In this document: piece after piece, positions 29,080-29,830 of the stretch
How the letters are laid out: every line of letters begins with the position of its first letter
Position numbering within the stretch: position 1 is the first letter of the stretch
NCBI GenBank assembly: GCA_002104905.1
Contig: MCFE01000862.1
Coordinates: forward strand, 1 to 29,830
Length of the DNA stretch: 29,830 nucleotides
Reading direction: 5' to 3'
Origin: Basidiobolus meristosporus CBS 931.73
Taxonomy: Eukaryota > Basidiobolomycota > Basidiobolomycetes > Basidiobolales > Basidiobolaceae
Program-made: the position numbers and the translations under genes
The notes under the pieces: model-generated
Told to the model about the DNA's origin: nothing
Seen by the model: the letters and a program-made list of their open reading frames with translations, nothing else
Database searches by the model: none

Positions 29080-29800
29080 GACGGGGGTTTCGGGAACGGG
29101 TGGAATACAAAAGGGCGTGGTTCAGAGGCAAAACTAAAACTGGCGTAATTCAAAAAAGCTCAACGGCGAGCGCAAGGATAAGTGCGAAAATCCAAAAGTA
29201 CAGCAGAGGAAGGAAGTTAAGGAGCTGAAGAAAGCTATTATTGCTTGATATGGTCCGATCAAGGGAGATTAAACCTGATGCATCCAACACTCAATGATTA
29301 GTTGGAATTCGACAGATAACCAGCTCCCATTAATAATTGTTATATTTGAATAGATTAAATTGGAATTGAATGCCGTACAACAGTCATTCGTTTGTGGTCA
29401 TTTGTTAGATTCGTAATTTGGAGAATTCTCTATGCATTGGTGCTTCACCTTCAGCGTGGACGCTTCCATCCTGTGCAAGCAAGTGGCTTCCGTCGTCCTT
29501 GTTACACAGTGCATTGGTTATTCGGTACGCGCACGTGTCGTAAGCAAGGGGCAAGCTTAGCTGCATGGCCCAGAAGGAGGTAATGGTTTGGTCAACACGT
29601 GTTTGGAGTGGAGTGTGTTACCGAAGTCACAGTCAGATACAATGTTTCAAAAGAGACGTCTGTTTGTAACTAGCAACAATGATCACCACCTCCAATCCAG
29701 ATACATGGTCATCAGCCGCTTAATCCAGATAAATACTAGATAGACATTTTCCCATAAACTAAACAATCTTCAAACCACACCACCATTCAAATAACCGCCG
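29080..29800. other. divergent promoter interval upstream of Ras
   Basis: No gene recognised. An ATAAATAC TATA-like run near 29,730 and an A/C-rich leader precede the ATG at 29,801. Confidence 0.5.
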
Positions 29801-29830
29801 ATGCCTGTGCTTCATGACTTCAAGGACTCC
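29801..29830 (+). CDS. probable start of a gene, cut by the window end
   Basis: ATG at 29,801 in a CCGCCGATGC context opens ten codons (MPVLHDFKDS) before the window ends. The A/C-rich leader and a TATA-like run about 70 bases upstream look like the promoter and 5' untranslated region of a fungal gene. Ten residues are too few to name a product. Confidence 0.35.
   Translation, partial: MPVLHDFKDS

Noticed and set aside
1-29830. CRISPR arrays, bacterial operons, rRNA or tRNA genes
   Set aside because: No regularly spaced short repeats, no rRNA-like blocks and no tRNA-like T-arm (GGTTCGA..C) with paired stems were found. The introns and gene types show a eukaryotic nuclear sequence.

Overview
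This window looks like nuclear DNA from a fungus. The evidence is a chitin-deacetylase-type gene with short GT..AG introns (55-60 bp), a fungal-style Ras with four short introns (59-82 bp), and an intronless, strongly codon-biased cytochrome c. The gene set fits an early-diverging fungus (Zoopagomycota or Mucoromycota type), but the sequence alone does not fix the phylum.

The window has two compartments. Bases 1 to about 20,500 are AT-rich and hold no intact host gene. From 1,100 to 1,700 there is a decayed Ty3/gypsy Gag on the minus strand, recognisable by its capsid core and a perfect CCHC knuckle. From about 3,715 to 5,180 there is a large imperfect palindrome made of two head-to-head partial copies of an unidentified element. 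A decayed minus-strand coding remnant containing a 207-bp tandem duplication follows, up to about 6,610. Bases 6,651-20,170 are a Russian-doll nest of three Ty1/copia retrotransposons of one family, all coding on the minus strand. Element Z (9,062-13,746) is nearly intact and sits inside element Y (7,243-16,608), with a GTAAA target duplication. Y sits inside element X (6,651-20,170), with a GAAAT target duplication. Decay increases from Z to Y to X, as expected for successive self-insertion.

From about 20,500 to the right end the DNA is GC-richer. The first 3 kb of it shows no convincing gene, apart from a possible small minus-strand gene with a zinc-knuckle-like motif (23,360-23,704). Four genes follow: a STYX-like dual-specificity pseudophosphatase (+) whose catalytic arginine position is serine; a secreted, probably GPI-anchored polysaccharide (chitin) deacetylase (-, four exons); cytochrome c (+); and Ras (-, five exons). 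A probable first exon of another gene starts at 29,801 and runs off the window.

The host genes are unrelated housekeeping and cell-wall genes in alternating orientation, not a cluster. I did not find a new defence or biosynthetic system. The most unusual items are the triple self-nested copia stack with a mosaic LTR, the 1.4-kb fold-back structure, and the loss of the active-site arginine in the STYX-like protein.
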